Positions 62,501 to 64,000 of a stretch of DNA of 64,000 nt are shown here, piece by piece (positions within the stretch are counted from its first letter, which is position 1; every line of letters starts with the position of its first letter). This DNA is from Spirosoma utsteinense (GTDB lineage Bacteria; Bacteroidota; Bacteroidia; Cytophagales; Spirosomataceae). A program made the position numbers and the translations under genes. The stretch is from assembly GCF_014282275.1 (NCBI RefSeq), contig NZ_VFIA01000023.1, forward strand, positions 35,959 to 99,958, in the 5' to 3' direction. The notes beneath the pieces are model-generated. The model was not told where the DNA came from. It ran no database searches and saw only the letters and a list, made by a program, of their open reading frames with translations.

Positions 62501-62629
62501 CTGGTTGAGCAGCGTCAGTTCGCCCCGGCTGTTGCGCTGCACCACGAAGGCCTCGATGAGATAACCCAGAAACTCGTGATTGAGCAGCGAGTAAACGATC
62601 TGGAACGGTTGCGTGGGCGCGATTTTCAT
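59546..62629 (-). CDS. SNF2-family DNA translocase/helicase
   Basis: The ATG at 62629 (MKIAPTQPFQIVYSLL) is preferred; an in-frame ATG at 62758 would add 43 residues of poor-quality sequence. About 1027 residues. The first 500 or so are a Bacteroidota-type N-terminal region. The SNF2 ATPase follows, with Walker A DDMGLGKTVMTLAML near 578-592, DESQ box VILDESQAIKNPSSH, ILTGTPLENS, and the helicase C domain VFSQFIKHLNVVRQYL, LISLKAGGLGHNLTAADYV and AIDRAHRIGQQKTV. It uses ATP to move along DNA and displace bound proteins; an actual role is unproven. Confidence 0.92.
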   Translation of the reverse strand: MKIAPTQPFQIVYSLLNHEFLGYLIEAFVVQRNSRGELTLLNQTLSTQNVDEFAKELDERDFELVRLIDSIQQDTIVKKFNTRRLPAVDFFLKIYDPNKGDKLVQEAICGYLETMKSQIMALLPGKPFYVMGNDGNPAWTPIQWMPEPARVHFHFVRNADSTHYFPIVRYPVGRELMTSDAHAKVRGVPDTVRNEIPGGSAETVRVDFQFKDALMICDEPAWMMVDNKLYHFSKNVDGKKLRPFFTKNHIVIPRNIEQQYYERFVTQLIAAYDVYAKGFEIRAESIEPVPVLTVSELVMTGKGVAVPLFSGDSDTVEAEHDTGQRIAFDLSFRYGDFTFRFDSFGTAANVSLEKKGDDYVFHKIRRDQRLERQKLIFLRETGLDLRHGRLAIPKVEAFNWLSDHSVDIRNAGFVLQQHAQDTKRYFLGYSSINVSIQEGRDWFDIYANVRFGEFEIPFLKLRTLILNKKREFTLPNGEVAVIPEAWFTKYSELFGFLEHADGIDRLVLQKHHLALVQELERDGLAATIMSRKLERLRDFEEIESFPLPAEFRGTLRPYQQAGYDWMNFLRQYRFGGCLADDMGLGKTVMTLAMLQGRKEAIQAALAKNDETGEPVESRPSLLVMPTSLLYNWELEARKFTPGLRVMVYTGTYRDKNTAQFDDYDLILTSYGIVRIDIGLLSDYRFDYVILDESQAIKNPSSHITKAVMQLNTANRLILTGTPLENSTLDLWTQMSFINPGLLGSQSFFRNEFQVPIEKRHDESKTGRLYGLIKPFMLRRNKSQVATDLPEKVESVLYCEMSADQSTQYEEAKSYYRNLILERIEEEGMAKSQMVVLQGLTKLRQIANHPRMVDADYEGDSGKLDDVLMRLESAMTENHKVLVFSQFIKHLNVVRQYLKEKNIKYAYLDGSTSDRQSQVELFQTDDSVKLFLISLKAGGLGHNLTAADYVFILDPWWNPAIEAQAIDRAHRIGQQKTVFTYKFIAKNTVEEKILSLQRAKQQLAGSLITTEETFMKSLTKEDIMVLLE

Positions 62630-63106
62630 GATGCTACACAGTAGCCAGCCCATCGGCTCCTGGCCAACGGGACTAACTGGAGGGTGAACGTTTCGTGTGA
62701 GGAAGCCCGTTGGAGCGAGCGTTACGGGGCCATTAGAGAGAAGACAAAAGACGCTCATTACGAACGAATTGGCCTAAAAACCGATTGCCCAACAGTGCCA
62801 AATATACGAATGTTACCCAAACGGGCAAACGCTATCTGAGTAAGAATAGAAAAAGTTGATGGAGTGGCTATAAACGTCCTGTAACCCGTCTCACTTCTCG
62901 CTTAGCGAAAAATGAATGGGAAGATGGAGGATATGTAGTGGTTATGGCTGGAGCAGATGCGGCCACGTGGTCGAACGCCCTTTGTGGGGGGCAGAAGCGG
63001 GGTAGGCAATCATAAACTGACTCTTTACGGTCAGACCCAAACGGGCTGGTTCATGCCGGAGCCATCGCTTATGGGCTGTAATGATCCGGCGGTCGGCACA
63101 GAAATA
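62630..63106. other. Intergenic region upstream of the SNF2 gene
   Basis: 477 bp. Apart from the promoter at 62799-62829 I see no gene. A small palindrome TCGCTTAGCGA near 62898 is not followed by a T run. Much of the rest is unremarkable. Confidence 0.5.
62799..62829 (-). promoter_or_regulatory. Bacteroidota-type promoter of the SNF2 gene
   Basis: On the minus strand TTTG (62829-62826), a 19-bp spacer, then TATATTTG (62806-62799), fitting both boxes of the -33/-7 consensus. This is the best promoter match in the window. It leaves a leader of about 160 nt before the ATG at 62629. Confidence 0.65.
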
Positions 63107-63502
63107 TTATGGATACATGTACACGGGTTTGCCTGAATACTTGGTGCCATTGGGTTTGGCTTCCCGTTCGTAAATCTCGAACAGATAAGCTTCGAAGGCT
63201 TCTGGCCTCACCTCATCACACAGCGCCCAGTAGCGATCTTCGTCCATAGCGCAGACGAAGTCGTGAAAATCCCGCTTGTCCTGCTCGTTACAACGAATGG
63301 CTTCATCATAAGCGGGATTATGGGGCCGCGTCGCCACCGTATACCAAGCTTTCAGCATTGTAACGAATATCCCCGCCGTACCGGACAGCAGCAGCCACCG
63401 GGCGACAAACGAGTTATGCCACAGCAGGTACATCAATACACTGGCGGAGATAGTAAAAAAGCAGGCGAAGTATAAGTCTGTCTTCGTCGACGGTTTCTTC
63501 AT
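63107..63502 (-). CDS. Two-helix membrane protein with acidic cytoplasmic tail, function unknown
   Basis: 131 residues from the ATG at 63502. The frame is open further upstream to 63967 but that part looks non-coding. Helices at about 10-27 (YFACFFTISASVLMYLL) and 33-50 (ARWLLLSGTAGIFVTML), then a charged tail rich in D and E (EQDKRDFHDFVCAMDED, DEVRPEAFEAYLFEIYERE). No family recognised. Confidence 0.6.
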   Translation of the reverse strand: MKKPSTKTDLYFACFFTISASVLMYLLWHNSFVARWLLLSGTAGIFVTMLKAWYTVATRPHNPAYDEAIRCNEQDKRDFHDFVCAMDEDRYWALCDEVRPEAFEAYLFEIYEREAKPNGTKYSGKPVYMYP

Positions 63503-63959
63503 GGTGTGGAATCGGACGGCACAATCGATCGTGCCGGTCCTGGATAGTGTGGATGCTTTCTGAGACGCGTTTGCCGGAAAGCGGTCACCAGCGGTGTATG
63601 TCAGTCTATAGTTGAAATGAGCTAAAGTCGACGAGTGAGTTTGCTTCCGGCGCTCAACAAAAATTTTCTTTAATGCGCTGATCGATGAGATGGTATCCAG
63701 TGAAATAGCCTTCGAATGTCCATCAGTACCAGTGAATAATTCGATTGAACCGTTTACGAAAATCACATTCAGATTTACCAAAAAAATAGGTAGTGGCTTA
63801 ATTGCGTTTATCAGCAAAGTAAAACTGATAGATGAACAGGCCGATTGTTGTGGCATGGACCACAACAGACCGAACCGATTTCTATGGATTAAGAACGTGT
63901 TGGGGAATTGAAAAAGGCTGGTAGTCGTGTCACCTTTGTAGCGACCAAGCAACAAAGCC
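63503..63959. other. Intergenic region before the transposase
   Basis: 457 bp with no supportable gene. A stem-loop with GGAC-GGCAC and GTGCC-GGTCC arms lies at 63514-63540 (one bulge). The region to about 63940 probably includes the left end of the insertion sequence, but its terminal inverted repeat cannot be identified without the right end. Confidence 0.4.
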
Positions 63960-64000
63960 GTGACCAAACAATTTACTAAACTGACCGACTACCAGTGGGC
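63960..64000 (+). mobile_element. Start of an IS5-type transposase gene, cut by the window edge
   Basis: From a GTG start the frame reads VTKQFTKLTDYQW, matching the LTD-x-QW opening motif of IS5-family (DUF4096-type) transposases. Only 13 complete codons are visible. The rest, including the DDE catalytic part, lies outside the window, so completeness cannot be judged. Confidence 0.55.

Noticed and set aside
63503..63967. N-terminal extension of the gene at 63107-63502
   Set aside because: The added sequence has no signal or domain character, and a normal ATG with a membrane helix lies at 63502.

Overview
The window looks like a chromosomal segment from a Bacteroidota bacterium of the Cytophagales, Spirosoma-like type. 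The evidence is a SusC/SusD pair, a small protein resembling a T9SS sorting domain, a DUF4783 protein, secreted S9 and S41 peptidases, LytTR and PAS/GAF two-component genes, and several TAnnTTTG -7 promoter elements, which are the Bacteroidota form. Genus-level placement is inference. No rRNA, tRNA or CRISPR array was found. The only mobile-element coding sequence is the first few codons of a probable IS5-type transposase at the right edge.

Layout. 1-1.4 kb: a 5'-truncated b561-like membrane protein, a YceI protein carrying an in-frame palindromic repeat, and a DUF202 protein. 1.4-9.3 kb: an OmpR-type kinase/regulator pair divergent from a TolC-RND-adaptor efflux operon. 9.4-12 kb: AI-2E and DUF389 membrane proteins. 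12-15 kb: a GAF/PAS kinase with a LytTR response regulator. 15.1-22.8 kb: a trehalose/alpha-glucan block with fused OtsA-OtsB, fused trehalose synthase-maltokinase, and a TreZ-like protein that has lost catalytic residues. 23.3-26.4 kb: a duplicated-domain secreted protein and a GH36 alpha-galactosidase. 26.5-36.3 kb: a DeoC-like aldolase, an RluB/RsuA-type pseudouridine synthase with a huge disordered N-terminus, acetoacetyl-CoA synthetase, a CtpA-type protease, two small secreted proteins and Ffh.

36.6-45.2 kb: a small secreted basic protein, SusC, SusD, a secreted endonuclease/exonuclease/phosphatase-fold hydrolase, and a secreted AbgB-like M20 amidohydrolase. 45.6-51.8 kb: NADP-isocitrate dehydrogenase, a REC-kinase hybrid and a 1251-residue PAS/GAF kinase. 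52.4-56.4 kb: a Dabb protein, a DPP-IV-like peptidase, a YcxB-like protein and a DUF4783 protein. 56.5-59 kb: a phosphoribosyltransferase, then an A+T-richer pair (cupin and prolipoprotein diacylglyceryl transferase). 59.2-64 kb: a small membrane protein, a large SNF2-family helicase, a two-TM protein and the start of the transposase.

Three themes stand out. First, seven of nine convergent gene junctions carry a long inverted repeat, each of unrelated sequence, with arms up to 39 nt. Second, dispersed and tandem repeats occur at several scales: a 44-nt element shared by two loci 8 kb apart, a 20-bp-phased degenerate array, a 17-bp tandem array, REP-like palindromes, and a palindrome inside a coding region. 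Third, the two divergent promoter regions of the trehalose block share an 18-nt element, CTTAGAA repeated at 11-bp spacing, beside a TreZ homologue that appears to be a pseudoenzyme. This pairing is the best candidate in the window for an undescribed regulatory or metabolic arrangement.
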